A DNA stretch of 64,000 nt from Subtercola boreus (GCF_003399645.1 NZ_NBXD01000002.1:62001-126000), one strand, 5' to 3'; positions 23,765-33,317 are shown, counted from the first letter of the stretch. Translations and numbers: made by a program. Notes: generated by a model not told the origin, from the sequence alone.

Positions 23765-26044
23765 ATGGATCTTCACGAGACACTTCTCCACCTGCACGAG
23801 ACTCCCTTCATTCTGGATGTTCTCCGGGCCGCCGATGATCTGGCCGGGTCTGTGGATCGGTTCGGCAGCAGTTCGATCGATGAGTTGCGTGCCCTCATCC
23901 GCGACGAATCCGACTCGCTGATGGCCATCGCCGCTGTTCATGCCCTTGCGCGCATATACGACGACGAGGCCGAGCTCGAGCTCTCCGAGCTGCTGTCGTC
24001 TGACCGCGCATTCCTCCGCGAGCACGCGGCGTGGGCGTTCTGGACCAGGCTGCCGCGCCTGGATGCGATCTCCCGCCTCGTCAAGGGCGTCATCTCGGGC
24101 GGGTTCACCGGTGCTCTCGCGGAGCGAACGCTGCAGCAGTGGGCACTCTCCACTCCCGACCACATCGCGCTGGCGGTGGAGGGTGCTCTAGCGGGCGAGA
24201 GCATGCCGGAACCGAGGGCCCGGCTCGCGGAGACGCTCGGCCTGATCGGGGGTCGGGTCGCCGGCCGCGCGCTCTGCTACCTCGCCTCCGACGATGAGGA
24301 GTTCCCGGTGGTGCGGTTTGCCGCCATGGCCGCCCTCGGCGACCGGTCCGGTGACAACGAATGCCTGCGCGTCGTGCAGCGGTATGCCGAGCTGCCTGGT
24401 GAGCTGGGCGACGTCGCACGCCTGGCCGCCTACGACGTCGAACTCGCACTGAACGCTCCGCGCCGTGCCAGGCTCGCCGACGACTCAGCCACCGTGCCGC
24501 GCACGGCAGGTCTCACTGTCGCCCAGCTCTTCCTGCACGCCGATATCGACAGGGGGCTCACCAAGGCGGGAGCCGGCGACAACGGCGGCATCGCCACCCT
24601 GCTGGTGCGTCTCGGGGATGCGCTGCTGCTCGAAGACGGCATCGATCGGGTGATCACCCTGTCCCGCGGGAGCCCCGCTGCCTCCCTGGCCGCTCTGCCC
24701 GGAGAACACTCCTGGCTGCCGGGCTTGACGAACCCACCCGAGGAACGCCACATTCTCGCGCCGGTCCCCCTGCTCACGGCGCCCACCTCCACCGCCAGCG
24801 CCTGGCCGAGCCGCATCGCGGCCGAACGGGGTATCCGGCGCGCCCTGCTCGCCCTCGGCCCGGTCGATGTGCTGCACCTGCGGATGGCAGATGTCGGCAG
24901 CATGGCCGCCGCGACCGTCGCCGCCCACCTGGGCATTCCGGTCGTCTTCACGCTCGCACCCGACCCCCACGGCGTCATCCATGCGCTCGACATGGCCGGA
25001 ACGCTCACCCGGGCGGGGTTCGGAGCGGTCGACGAACACGAGCACTACTGGTTCCGCACCCGGCTCGTGCAGCGCCTGGCCGACCAGGCAGCGCACATCG
25101 TGCTCTTTCCGCGCCCCGAACTGCACAGCGACCTGCGCGAGCTGCTGGGCATCGACATCGAGGAGAAACCCGGCCATTTCACGGTCGTGCCCGAAGGCAT
25201 CGATGTATCGGTGATCGAAACCGCGCTGACGGAAGCGCGGGGGCGGGTGTCGGAGCCGCAGACGACCACGACCACGACCGATCCCTTCGAGCAGCTCGAC
25301 TCCCTCGTGCGCGCCCTGCCCTCCAACCGGCACGGGCTCCCGCTGGCGATCAGCGTCGGCCGCCTGCACCACGTCAAGGGCATGGCCACCATCGTCGAGG
25401 CCTGGGCCGCCGACCCACACCTTCGTCGCACCACTAACCTGATGCTCGTCGGGGGCGACATCACGAACCCCTCTGCCGATGAGAGAGGGCAACTCGACCG
25501 CATCGAAGCAACCCTGGCCGAGCATCCCGAAGCCCGTGACGGCCTCATTCTCGCCGGACACCGCCCGAACGACGTGGTCGCGCGGTGGCTGGGGGCCGTT
25601 CGGTTCGGCACACCGGCCGGCACCTCCCTCGGCACCCCACCCGACCCTCCCCTCATCGCGCCGGGTGGCGTGTACGTCTGCGGCAGCCTCAAGGAGGAGT
25701 TCGGAATCGCGCTTCTCGAGGCCATGGCAGCGGGTCTGGTGGTCATCGCGCCCAACGGCGGCGGCCCCGCGACCTATGTCGTCGACGGTGTGACCGGTTT
25801 TCTCGTCGACACCCGCGACTCCGCGGGCATCAGGGCAGGGCTTTCTGACGCGTTCGCTCTCGCTGCTGCACCCGAGGCCGATGTGCAGCAGCGCGTCGCT
25901 CAGGCCCAGGCGCTCATTCGCGACGAATTCACCATCCACGCGATGGCCCACGCCCTCACCCGCATCTACCGGGACGTTGCCACGGCCCCGCAGGGACCGG
26001 GCACGGCGGGATCGGGCTCGTCGCGCACGGAGTACGCGCAGTGA
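23765..26044 (+). CDS. HEAT-repeat/glycosyltransferase family 4 fusion protein
   Basis: 759 aa from ATG 23765. Residues 1-230 are helical HEAT/PBS-lyase-like repeats ('HALARIYDDEAELELSELLS', 'AETLGLIGGRVAGRALCYLA', 'AAMAALGDRSGDNECLRVVQ'). A linker leads to a GT-B enzyme: N-terminal domain with 'GIPVVFTLAPDPHGVIHALD' and 'VVPEGIDVS'; C-terminal domain with 'AISVGRLHHVKGMATIVEAW' near residue 529 and the donor-site 'SLKEEFGIALLEAMAAG' near 641, the E-x7-E pattern of GT4. It resembles the sucrose-synthase/sucrose-phosphate-synthase branch in layout, but donor and acceptor are unknown. Overlaps the next gene by GTGA. Confidence 0.8.
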   Translation: MDLHETLLHLHETPFILDVLRAADDLAGSVDRFGSSSIDELRALIRDESDSLMAIAAVHALARIYDDEAELELSELLSSDRAFLREHAAWAFWTRLPRLDAISRLVKGVISGGFTGALAERTLQQWALSTPDHIALAVEGALAGESMPEPRARLAETLGLIGGRVAGRALCYLASDDEEFPVVRFAAMAALGDRSGDNECLRVVQRYAELPGELGDVARLAAYDVELALNAPRRARLADDSATVPRTAGLTVAQLFLHADIDRGLTKAGAGDNGGIATLLVRLGDALLLEDGIDRVITLSRGSPAASLAALPGEHSWLPGLTNPPEERHILAPVPLLTAPTSTASAWPSRIAAERGIRRALLALGPVDVLHLRMADVGSMAAATVAAHLGIPVVFTLAPDPHGVIHALDMAGTLTRAGFGAVDEHEHYWFRTRLVQRLADQAAHIVLFPRPELHSDLRELLGIDIEEKPGHFTVVPEGIDVSVIETALTEARGRVSEPQTTTTTTDPFEQLDSLVRALPSNRHGLPLAISVGRLHHVKGMATIVEAWAADPHLRRTTNLMLVGGDITNPSADERGQLDRIEATLAEHPEARDGLILAGHRPNDVVARWLGAVRFGTPAGTSLGTPPDPPLIAPGGVYVCGSLKEEFGIALLEAMAAGLVVIAPNGGGPATYVVDGVTGFLVDTRDSAGIRAGLSDAFALAAAPEADVQQRVAQAQALIRDEFTIHAMAHALTRIYRDVATAPQGPGTAGSGSSRTEYAQ

Positions 26045-27345
26045 CTCTGCTCGTCATCAGCCCCGACTACGCCTCGCATCTGCTGCCGCTCGCCACGATC
26101 GCCACTGCGTGGCAGGAGCACGGGCACGAGGTCGTCGTTGCGACGGGGCCCGCGACCGCCGCGATCGTGCAGGGTTTCGGGTTCTCACGGGTCAACCTCC
26201 AATTGGGCCGGGGTTCGAACCCCGGTGTCATTCGTGCCGAAGACCAGCCCACGGGTGAAGACGACGCCCTGCGGGGGTTCTTCGACGCGACACGCCGAGG
26301 GATGATCGAGACCCTACGATTCCAGGCCGAGGCGCGGAGCCGAGACCTCCTGTTCGATCCTGTGGAGAAAGCCCGCGAAGTGCTCGATGTGGTCGAGAGG
26401 ACGAAGCCCGACCAGATCATCGTCGACCACCTCGCGTTCGGCGCGCGGCTGGGGCTGGATGCCGCCGGGCTCCGTTATGGAGATGTCGTGCTCGGGCATC
26501 CGAGTGCCCTGCCCGTCGGCGAGGAGGTCTACGGGCATCCGCCGTTCTGGCCGACCGTCTTCACGCCGAGCGCCGCCGAGCTGAGCGGCCTCCGAGCGCT
26601 GAACGAGCGCATCCGTGACGAATTCACCGCGGAATGGAATGCAGCCCTCGCCACCCTGAACCCAGCCCTACCGCCGTCGCGCGACGCATTCGCCGAGCAC
26701 GGCGACCTGCTGCTGTTCAACTACCCCGAGGCTCTCCATCCGCCAGAACGCAGTGCGGCCCTGTCGCCGCACGTGTTTCTCGGTGCCTCGGTGCGAAGCG
26801 AACCGGTCGATGACGAGGTCGAGGCCTGGATCGCCCGGTCCGACCGGCCGATCGTCTACGTCAGTTTCGGCAGCTTTCTCTCCGTACGGAGCGACGTGCT
26901 CCTGCGGGTTTCGGATGCCCTGAAACAGCTCGACGTCAGGGTCGCCCTCGCAACCGGCTCCTCCGACCCGCAGGAGTTCGCCGGCGTTCCCACCGACTGG
27001 CTGGTGCGCGCGTTCCTCCCCCAGGTGACCCTCCTCGCACGCGCCTCGCTCATCGTGAGCCACGGCGGCAACAACAGCGTCACCGAAGCGGCCGAAGCCG
27101 GTGTTCCCCTGCTTGTTCTGCCCTTCTCGACCGACCAGTTCGCGGGTGCCGCAGGGGTCGTCGACGCCGGTGTCGGGCTGGCACTCGCCCCCAATACGGC
27201 CTCGGTGAGCGAACTGCGTGAGGCGAGCATCCGGTTGCTGACGGGCCCGGCCCAGCAGACCGCGAAAGACCTGGGAGCCGCACTCCGCGCGTCACCCGGT
27301 CGCGGTCTGGCGTACGAACTTCTGGCTTCCCCGCCCCGGCCGTAG
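26041..27345 (+). CDS. GT1-type glycosyltransferase (MGT/UGT-like)
   Basis: 434 aa from GTG 26041. GT-B fold: N-terminal 'SPDYASHLLPLATIATAWQE', linker 'RPIVYVSFGSFLSVRSDVLL', and donor-site 'LPQVTLLARASLIVSHGGNN' followed by 'SVTEAAEAGVPLLVLPFSTD', matching the UGT/macrolide-type motif with its HGG. Such enzymes glycosylate small lipophilic acceptors or lipids with nucleotide sugars. It is translationally coupled to the HEAT-GT4 gene, so the two probably act on one product. Confidence 0.85.
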   Translation: MTLLVISPDYASHLLPLATIATAWQEHGHEVVVATGPATAAIVQGFGFSRVNLQLGRGSNPGVIRAEDQPTGEDDALRGFFDATRRGMIETLRFQAEARSRDLLFDPVEKAREVLDVVERTKPDQIIVDHLAFGARLGLDAAGLRYGDVVLGHPSALPVGEEVYGHPPFWPTVFTPSAAELSGLRALNERIRDEFTAEWNAALATLNPALPPSRDAFAEHGDLLLFNYPEALHPPERSAALSPHVFLGASVRSEPVDDEVEAWIARSDRPIVYVSFGSFLSVRSDVLLRVSDALKQLDVRVALATGSSDPQEFAGVPTDWLVRAFLPQVTLLARASLIVSHGGNNSVTEAAEAGVPLLVLPFSTDQFAGAAGVVDAGVGLALAPNTASVSELREASIRLLTGPAQQTAKDLGAALRASPGRGLAYELLASPPRP

Positions 27346-27360
27346 CTGGGATAGTGGGGC

Positions 27361-27768
27361 ATGCGCAGATTCCTCCTCTCCCTCGTCGCGAATGCGATCG
27401 CCCTCTGGGCCACCGTTCAGATCGTCGGAGGAGTCAAGCTCGCTCCCTACGCTGACGGCGTCTTCGCCGCGGTCGTCTCGTACCTCTTTGTGGCACTCGT
27501 CTTCGGAATTGTGAACGGAATCATCGGCACCGCAATCCGTGTGGTCGCCTTTCCGCTCTACATCCTGACACTCGGCCTGATCTCGCTCATCGTGAACGCC
27601 GTTCTGCTGCTGCTCGCCGGATGGATCACGAGCCTCTTCGGCTTCGGGCTCACCGTCGACGGCTTCTGGTGGGCAGTGCTCGGAGCACTGGTGCTGGCCA
27701 TCCTGAGCGCGATCATCGGTGCCATCCTGAAGGCGATCTTCCGCGTGGGCCGAACCTCCCGCGCCTGA
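27361..27768 (+). CDS. Four-TM membrane protein, phage-holin-4_2/YvlD family
   Basis: 135 aa with four hydrophobic helices. The pattern 'IVNGIIGTAIRVVAFPLYIL' and 'TLGLISLIVNAVLLLLAGWI' is characteristic of the YvlD-type family (PF04020), whose name reflects similarity to holins; function is unknown. It follows the glycosyltransferase gene by 15 bp and precedes the phosphatase gene by 12 bp. Confidence 0.85.
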   Translation: MRRFLLSLVANAIALWATVQIVGGVKLAPYADGVFAAVVSYLFVALVFGIVNGIIGTAIRVVAFPLYILTLGLISLIVNAVLLLLAGWITSLFGFGLTVDGFWWAVLGALVLAILSAIIGAILKAIFRVGRTSRA

Positions 27769-27780
27769 GACAATGGAGGT

Positions 27781-28335
27781 ATGCCCGCAGACCACGCCAC
27801 GCCCCTGACCGACGGCGTCTTTCGCGTCTGTGTGGTCTGCACCGGCAACATCTGTCGTTCGCCCATGGCTGAGGTCGTTCTACGCGATCTTGTGCACCGC
27901 GGCGGTCTCGACGACCGTATCGCCGTCTCCTCGGCCGGCACCGGCGACTGGCACGTGGGCGAACAGGCCGACCCGCGCACCATCGCCTCTCTCGCGAAGC
28001 ACGGCTACGACGGCCAGGCCCATCGCGCACGCCAGTTCGACCCGGAGTGGTTCGCCGAACTCGACCTGGTCGTCGTGCTCGACCGCAGCCACGAACGGGT
28101 GGTCAGAGACTGGGCGACGAACGATGCCGACCGGTCGAAGGTGCGTCTGCTGTCGAGCTTCGACGCCGAGAACGGTGCCCCGATAGACGTGCCCGATCCG
28201 TACTACTCGACACCCGCCATGTTCGACGACGTCCTGGCCACCGTCGAACGTTCCTCCCGCGCCCTCTTCCACCAGCTCGAGCCCGCGCTCCGGCACCAGG
28301 GCCCCACCGCCACCACCGCACCTGCAGCCCCCTGA
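27781..28335 (+). CDS. Low molecular weight protein-tyrosine-phosphatase
   Basis: 184 aa, slightly longer than the usual 150-165 because of short N- and C-terminal tails. P-loop 'VCTGNICRSPMAEVVLRDLV' with nucleophile C20 and R26 (C-x5-R), and the catalytic-acid motif 'VPDPYY' near residue 139. It dephosphorylates tyrosine residues of regulators, often of polysaccharide export kinases, or arginine residues. Placement after two glycosyltransferase genes fits a surface-glycan role, but that is inference. Confidence 0.9.
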   Translation: MPADHATPLTDGVFRVCVVCTGNICRSPMAEVVLRDLVHRGGLDDRIAVSSAGTGDWHVGEQADPRTIASLAKHGYDGQAHRARQFDPEWFAELDLVVVLDRSHERVVRDWATNDADRSKVRLLSSFDAENGAPIDVPDPYYSTPAMFDDVLATVERSSRALFHQLEPALRHQGPTATTAPAAP

Positions 28336-28363
28336 ACCCCCCCAGAACCCCCGGAGCCAGACC

Positions 28364-29743
28364 ATGACGCTTCCCCTCCAGCCCCTCAGCCCGCTCGACG
28401 GCCGCTACAGCAAGGCCGTCTCGGGCCTCGGCGAACACCTCTCCGAGGCCGGTCTCAACCGCGCCCGGGTCAACGTCGAGGTGGAGTGGCTGGTCTACCT
28501 CACCGATCGCGAGTTCTTCGGAGCACCCCGTCTCACCGAGGAGCAGGTGCGCGATCTGCGCCACCTCGCCACCTCCTTCGGCCAGCCCGAGATCGACGAA
28601 CTCGCCGAGCTCGAAGCCGTCACCCGGCACGATGTCAAGGCCGTCGAATACCTCGTGCGAAACCGTCTGACCCAGCTCGGGCTGACGGGGGTTGCTGAGC
28701 TCACTCACTTCGCCTGCACCAGCGAAGACATCAACAACCTGTCCTATGCCATCACCATCCGCGAAGCGGTGACGGGTGTCTGGATGCCCGCCCTCCGGGC
28801 AGTCATCGCCGAGTTGCGGCGTCAGGCCCTCGACTACCGGGGTGCGGCCATGCTCGCACGCACCCACGGCCAGCCCGCGACGCCCACGACGATGGGCAAG
28901 GAACTCGCCGTGTTCGTGTACCGGCTGGAGCGCATCCTGAACCAGCTCGAGCAGACCGAGTACCTCGCGAAGTTCAGTGGCGCCACCGGTACCTTCGCCG
29001 CCCATCTCGCGGCTGACGCGTCGGTCGACTGGCCGCACGTCTCGGAGGAATTCGTGACCTCCCTCGGGCTGACGTGGAACCCGCTCACCACGCAGATCGA
29101 ATCGCACGACTGGCAGGCGGAGCTCTACCAGAAGGTGGCGCACGCCAACCGTGTGCTGCACAACCTGTGCACCGATGTCTGGACCTACATCTCCCTCGGC
29201 TACTTCACCCAGATTCCGGTCGAGGGTGCGACGGGTTCATCGACCATGCCGCACAAGATCAACCCGATCCGGTTTGAGAACGCCGAAGCCAACCTGGAGC
29301 TCTCCAGCGCCCTGCTGGACTCCCTGAGCCAGACCCTCGTCACCTCGCGCCTGCAGCGCGACCTGACCGACTCCAGCACCCAGCGCAACATCGGGGTCGC
29401 GCTCGGGCACTCGCTGCTCGCCCTTGACAACATCCTGGGCGGGCTCGGCCAGATCTCACTGAACGAAGGCCTGCTTGCGGCCGACCTCGACGACAACTGG
29501 GAGGTTCTCGGCGAGGCCATCCAGACCGTCGTGCGCGCCGAGATCACGGCAGGGCGCAGTTCGATCACCGACCCCTACGCACTTCTGAAGCAGCTCACGC
29601 GCGGCAAGAAGATCGGCCAGGCAGAGCTTGTCGAATTCGTCGAGGGTCTCGACATCGGTGCCGAGGCGAAGGCGCGCCTCGTGGCGCTCACGCCGGCGTC
29701 GTACACGGGGCTTGCGAGCGACCTGGTCGACTACCTCGGGTGA
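28364..29743 (+). CDS. purB: Adenylosuccinate lyase
   Basis: 459 aa. It catalyses two purine steps: SAICAR to AICAR plus fumarate, and adenylosuccinate to AMP plus fumarate. Signature 'GSSTMPHKINPIRFENAEAN' holds the flexible catalytic loop; 'TSEDINNLSYAITIREAV' and 'ARTHGQPATPTTMGKELAVF' carry substrate-binding residues. Length and layout match the short E. coli-type PurB. 28 bp after the phosphatase gene, so possibly co-transcribed. Confidence 0.96.
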   Translation: MTLPLQPLSPLDGRYSKAVSGLGEHLSEAGLNRARVNVEVEWLVYLTDREFFGAPRLTEEQVRDLRHLATSFGQPEIDELAELEAVTRHDVKAVEYLVRNRLTQLGLTGVAELTHFACTSEDINNLSYAITIREAVTGVWMPALRAVIAELRRQALDYRGAAMLARTHGQPATPTTMGKELAVFVYRLERILNQLEQTEYLAKFSGATGTFAAHLAADASVDWPHVSEEFVTSLGLTWNPLTTQIESHDWQAELYQKVAHANRVLHNLCTDVWTYISLGYFTQIPVEGATGSSTMPHKINPIRFENAEANLELSSALLDSLSQTLVTSRLQRDLTDSSTQRNIGVALGHSLLALDNILGGLGQISLNEGLLAADLDDNWEVLGEAIQTVVRAEITAGRSSITDPYALLKQLTRGKKIGQAELVEFVEGLDIGAEAKARLVALTPASYTGLASDLVDYLG

Positions 29744-29804
29744 TGTCCGGGCGTCGGGCGAAAACCGGGAGCGCTCCGCGAAGCCGCCCCGCGGTGGCCT
29801 CTAC

Positions 29805-30107
29805 TCAGTGGCCCTTCGGCCCCGGCCCGAGATAGGGCCCGCTGACGCCACCGCCGCCGAGCTCGTCTTCGCTGCGCAGCTCCTGCTGTTCGGCCTCGTT
29901 CGGCTTGAACGTGAGAGTGAACATGGCGATCACGACGAGCGACACGATGAACGCGATACCGAAGAAGACGATCGACAGCACGGGCTGCCGGGTCGCCAGC
30001 AGAACCGTCAGACCGACGAACAGGGCGAGCACCGCCGAGATCAACACCAGCTCGACCGGCTTGAGAATCTGCCTGCGGGTGGGTGGGGTCGGTTCTGAAG
30101 AGGTCAC
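29805..30107 (-). CDS. Small two-TM membrane protein of unknown function
   Basis: 100 aa from GTG 30107. Two hydrophobic helices (about 19-37 and 42-62) and a Gly/Pro-rich C-terminus 'GGGGVSGPYLGPGPKGH'. No family recognised. The GTG start overlaps the stop of the upstream gene (GTGA), which supports this start over an upstream ATG at 30158. Confidence 0.7.
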   Translation of the reverse strand: MTSSEPTPPTRRQILKPVELVLISAVLALFVGLTVLLATRQPVLSIVFFGIAFIVSLVVIAMFTLTFKPNEAEQQELRSEDELGGGGVSGPYLGPGPKGH

Positions 30108-30748
30108 GAGATCGTTTCTTGGCTCAGCGGTGCGGTGTGATCGACGTGGTGACCCCATCGCAGCGAGAACCCGCCGATCAGGAGAAAGATGGCGAGGATG
30201 ACGGCGTAACCGCCGAACAGCCCCACCGCTGTCACGATGTCGAGCGGAATGATCAGGAACACCAGCGCGAGCACAGCGGTGAATCCACCGACCGCCAGCC
30301 AGTCCTTGGCGGCCAGCGCGTCGACGACCCGGGGTGCGTTCGCATCGACGACCCGTGAAGCGGATGTCGCGCCCGCTGCACGACTGCGGAGCCCCGCGTA
30401 GAGCTCGAGAAACCCGGTGAGTGCACCGAACAGCGTCACGGTGTAGAGGAAGTAGGGAACGCCGCCCTCGTTGAAGACGAGCGCAAGACCGCCGAGCACG
30501 ACACCGACGACGCCCTGGGCGACGAACAGCCGCCGTGTGACCCGAACGCCGACGAAGCGCGCCGAGAGAAGCGCCACGAGCAGGCCAGCAGTGATGGCGT
30601 ACGACCCGAAGACGAACAGACCAACCTGCGACGAGTGATTCAGGCTGAAAGCGAGAAAGACGCCCACGATGAGTGCCGGAACAGCCCTGGCCACCGGTAC
30701 GCCCCAGTAGGGCGATCGACCGTCCGTCGGGACTGCCTGGTTGCTCAC
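30104..30748 (-). CDS. Multi-TM membrane protein, HdeD/DUF308-like
   Basis: 214 aa with about seven helices and inner repeats such as 'FVAQGVVGVVLGGLALVF' and 'VTLFGALTGFLELYAGL', the helix spacing of HdeD/DUF308 proteins. The start is taken as GTG 30748 because GAAGAGG lies upstream; in-frame alternatives at 30772 and 30781 exist, but a TACAAT -10-like hexamer overlaps the latter. It is the first gene of a coupled two-gene unit. Confidence 0.68.
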   Translation of the reverse strand: MSNQAVPTDGRSPYWGVPVARAVPALIVGVFLAFSLNHSSQVGLFVFGSYAITAGLLVALLSARFVGVRVTRRLFVAQGVVGVVLGGLALVFNEGGVPYFLYTVTLFGALTGFLELYAGLRSRAAGATSASRVVDANAPRVVDALAAKDWLAVGGFTAVLALVFLIIPLDIVTAVGLFGGYAVILAIFLLIGGFSLRWGHHVDHTAPLSQETIS

Positions 30749-30835
30749 AGGAAATGGCCTCTTCTCAAACACGCTGACCATCCATTGTATTGCGCCCGGC
30801 CTGAGAGCTCCCCTGCCGGGCAGACCCAACGAGGG

Positions 30836-32212
30836 CTAGGCGTGCGGCATGTCCGCGAAGCGGGAGAAGTGCCCGTGAAAACCGACCGTGACGGTGGCCG
30901 TCGGGCCGTTGCGGTGCTTGGCCACGATGAGGTCGGCCTCGCCCGCGCGCGGGTTGTCTTTCTCGTAGGCAGATTCGCGGTGCAGCAGGATGACCATGTC
31001 GGCGTCCTGCTCGAGCGAGCCCGACTCCCGGAGGTCGGAGAGGGCCGGCTTCTTGTCGGCGCGCTGCTCGGGGCCGCGGTTCAGCTGTGACAGGGCGATG
31101 ACGGGCACCTGCAACTCCTTCGCCATGAGCTTCAGGGCACGGGAGAATTCGCTCACCTCCTGCTGGCGCGACTCGACCCGCTTGCCCGAGGTCATGAGCT
31201 GCAGGTAGTCGATGACGACCATCTTCAGGCCCACCCGCTGCTTGAGCCGGCGGCATTTGGCGCGAATCTCGACCAGGGTCATGTTGGGGCTGTCGTCGAT
31301 GTAGAGCGGAGCGTCGTTGATGCGGCCCCGGGTCGCTGCGATCTTCGTCCAGTCGTGGCTCTCGACGGTTCCCTTACGCATGCTCTGCAGGGGAATGGAT
31401 GATTCGGCGGAAAGCAGGCGCATGGCGATCTCGCTGCGGCCCATCTCGAGTGAGAAGAAGATCGAGGGCATGTCGTGCTTGATCGAGGCGGCACGAGCGA
31501 AGTCGAGAGCGAGCGTCGACTTGCCGAGCGCGGGACGCGCCGCGACGATGATGAGCTGGCCCGGATGAAGCCCGTTGGTCAGCATGTCGAGTTCTGCGAA
31601 GCCTGTCGGCACGCCCGTCATCTGGCCCTCGCGGCCCTTCGCAGCTTCGATCTCGTCGATCGCCGCGTTTACCGCCGTCGTCAGCGGCACGTAGTCTTCG
31701 GTCTCGGTGTTTCCGTTGACCGCGTAGATCTCGGCCTGGGCATTGTTCACCAGGTCCATCACTTCGCCCTCGCTGGCGTAGCCCATCTGCACGATGCGGG
31801 TACCGGCCTCGACGAGGCGACGCAGGATGGCCTTCTCGGCCACGATCGAAGCGTAGTAGCCGGCATTGGCCGCTGTGGGAACGAGGCTGGTCAGCGTGTG
31901 CAGGTACTCTGCGCCGCCGGCCCGGGTGAGGTCACCCGACTTCATCAGCTCGTCGGTGACGGCGATGACGTCGGTCGGCTCACCGTGCGAGTACAGGTTC
32001 AGAATCGCGTCGAACACGAACTCGTGCTTGGGAATGTAGAAGTCAGCGCCGCGCACCACCTCGACGACGTCTGCGACGGCGTCTTTGCTCAGCAGCATGC
32101 CGCCCAGGGCGCTCTGTTCGGCGAGGAGGTCGTGCGGAGGGGTGCGTTCGTGGCCGCGGGTCTCTCCGATGACGCGTGTATCGCCCGTCAGACCGAGATG
32201 TGCAATCGACAC
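30836..32212 (-). CDS. dnaB: Replicative DNA helicase DnaB
   Basis: 458 aa. The N-terminal domain (residues about 20-125) precedes the RecA-like ATPase: Walker A 'ARPALGKSTLALDFA', Walker B 'LKMVVIDYLQLMT', and 'LSQLNRGPEQRADKKPALSD' and 'ADMVILLHRESAYE' in the later motifs. It unwinds the fork as a hexamer. No intein is present. GTG start with AAGGAG upstream. The 379-bp upstream region has several DnaA-box-like sites. It follows the rpsF operon on the same strand. Confidence 0.95.
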   Translation of the reverse strand: MSIAHLGLTGDTRVIGETRGHERTPPHDLLAEQSALGGMLLSKDAVADVVEVVRGADFYIPKHEFVFDAILNLYSHGEPTDVIAVTDELMKSGDLTRAGGAEYLHTLTSLVPTAANAGYYASIVAEKAILRRLVEAGTRIVQMGYASEGEVMDLVNNAQAEIYAVNGNTETEDYVPLTTAVNAAIDEIEAAKGREGQMTGVPTGFAELDMLTNGLHPGQLIIVAARPALGKSTLALDFARAASIKHDMPSIFFSLEMGRSEIAMRLLSAESSIPLQSMRKGTVESHDWTKIAATRGRINDAPLYIDDSPNMTLVEIRAKCRRLKQRVGLKMVVIDYLQLMTSGKRVESRQQEVSEFSRALKLMAKELQVPVIALSQLNRGPEQRADKKPALSDLRESGSLEQDADMVILLHRESAYEKDNPRAGEADLIVAKHRNGPTATVTVGFHGHFSRFADMPHA

Positions 32213-32591
32213 CCGAACTCCTTACGTTGTGACCTCAGGCTTACCGCCACCGTCTGACACTCGGGCGGTGTGACACGCGAGCGATGCTGGCTAAGACTAG
32301 GAAGGCCCGTCACAGGGACACAAATCATCCTGTGTATAACTCTGTGGACTGTTTCGGCGAAACTCGGCGTGTCTTGTGTACAAGCTGTGCAATCAGCTGT
32401 GGAGAACAAAAAACTTTGACCCGGTAAAGCGCATCTGATCAGGTATTATCTGAGACCACAACCTGTGGACTATCGGATGTCTGAATCCACGGTTGAACGT
32501 TCGGAGCACGACACGCCCTGTGCACAAAACACTTGACAAAAACGAAGAAGGAGGGGGGCGCATTTGTGCGCCCCCCTCCTTCTGGTTACAG
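32213..32591. other. dnaB-rplI intergenic region with DnaA-box-like sequences
   Basis: No gene is supported here. It holds TGTGTATAA (32331-32339, reverse of TTATACACA), TGTGTACAA (32375-32383), TGTGGAGAA (from 32399), TGTGGACTA (from 32464) and TGTGCACAA (32519-32527), plus the rplI terminator. The AT content is higher than in the flanks. Confidence 0.55.
32546..32583 (-). terminator. Terminator of the rpsF-ssb-rpsR-rplI operon
   Basis: A perfect 17-bp stem (AGAAGGAGGGGGGCGCA and its complement) closes a 4-nt loop, about 9 bp past the rplI stop. It is among the strongest hairpins in the window. Confidence 0.88.
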
Positions 32592-33044
32592 CTATTTTGC
32601 GGCCACGACCTGGACGGTGATGGTTGCGCTCAGGTCGTCACGAAGGCGAATGGAAGCCTCGTGTGTACCTGTCGACTTGATCGGAGAGGTGATCTCGATC
32701 TTGCGCCTGTCGATCGAGCCGTAGCCGGCTGCGGAGACCGCGTCGGCGATGGTGCTGGGCTTGATCGAGCCGAACAGGCGTCCCTCTTTGCCGGCCTTGA
32801 CCGAGAGCTTGACGACATTGTTCTCGAGCACCTGCTTGAGGTGCTGGGCCTCTTCGATCGTCGCGAGTTCGCGAGCAGCGCGAGCAGCCTTGATCGATTC
32901 GATCTGCTTCTCGCCACCGCGGCTCCACGTCACCGCGAAGCCCTGGGGGATCAGGTAGTTGCGAGCGAAGCCGTTCTTGACCTCGACCACGTCACCTGCG
33001 GAACCGAGGCCGGAGACCTCGTGCGTGAGAATGAGTTTCGACAT
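32592..33044 (-). CDS. rplI: 50S ribosomal protein L9
   Basis: 150 aa: N-terminal rRNA-binding domain '[20 protein letters not shown]' and '[20 protein letters not shown]', connecting helix, and C-terminal domain ending '[13 protein letters not shown]'. Last gene of the operon. Confidence 0.97.
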   Translation of the reverse strand: MSKLILTHEVSGLGSAGDVVEVKNGFARNYLIPQGFAVTWSRGGEKQIESIKAARAARELATIEEAQHLKQVLENNVVKLSVKAGKEGRLFGSIKPSTIADAVSAAGYGSIDRRKIEITSPIKSTGTHEASIRLRDDLSATITVQVVAAK

Positions 33045-33053
33045 TGTGAATTC

Positions 33054-33317
33054 CTACCTGCCCGAACCGGCGTACGGCAGCAGGGCCATCTCGCGGGCGT
33101 TCTTGACTGCACGGGCAATGAGGCGCTGCTCTTGGACGGAGACGCCCGTGATGCGGCGGGCGCGGATCTTTCCACGCTCCGAGATGAATTTGCGAAGGGT
33201 GTTGACGTCTTTGTAGTCAATGACGCCGACGCGGATCGACTTCGCGGGGGCGGCGTTCTTGCCGTCTTTCCCCTTGCGGATCGGCTTGCGGCGATCGCCG
33301 CTGCTCTTTCCAGCCAT
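33054..33317 (-). CDS. rpsR: 30S ribosomal protein S18
   Basis: 87 aa: '[20 protein letters not shown]' and '[20 protein letters not shown]' are the S18 core that pairs with S6 on 16S rRNA. There is no cysteine, as in zinc-free S18. Confidence 0.97.
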   Translation of the reverse strand: MAGKSSGDRRKPIRKGKDGKNAAPAKSIRVGVIDYKDVNTLRKFISERGKIRARRITGVSVQEQRLIARAVKNAREMALLPYAGSGR

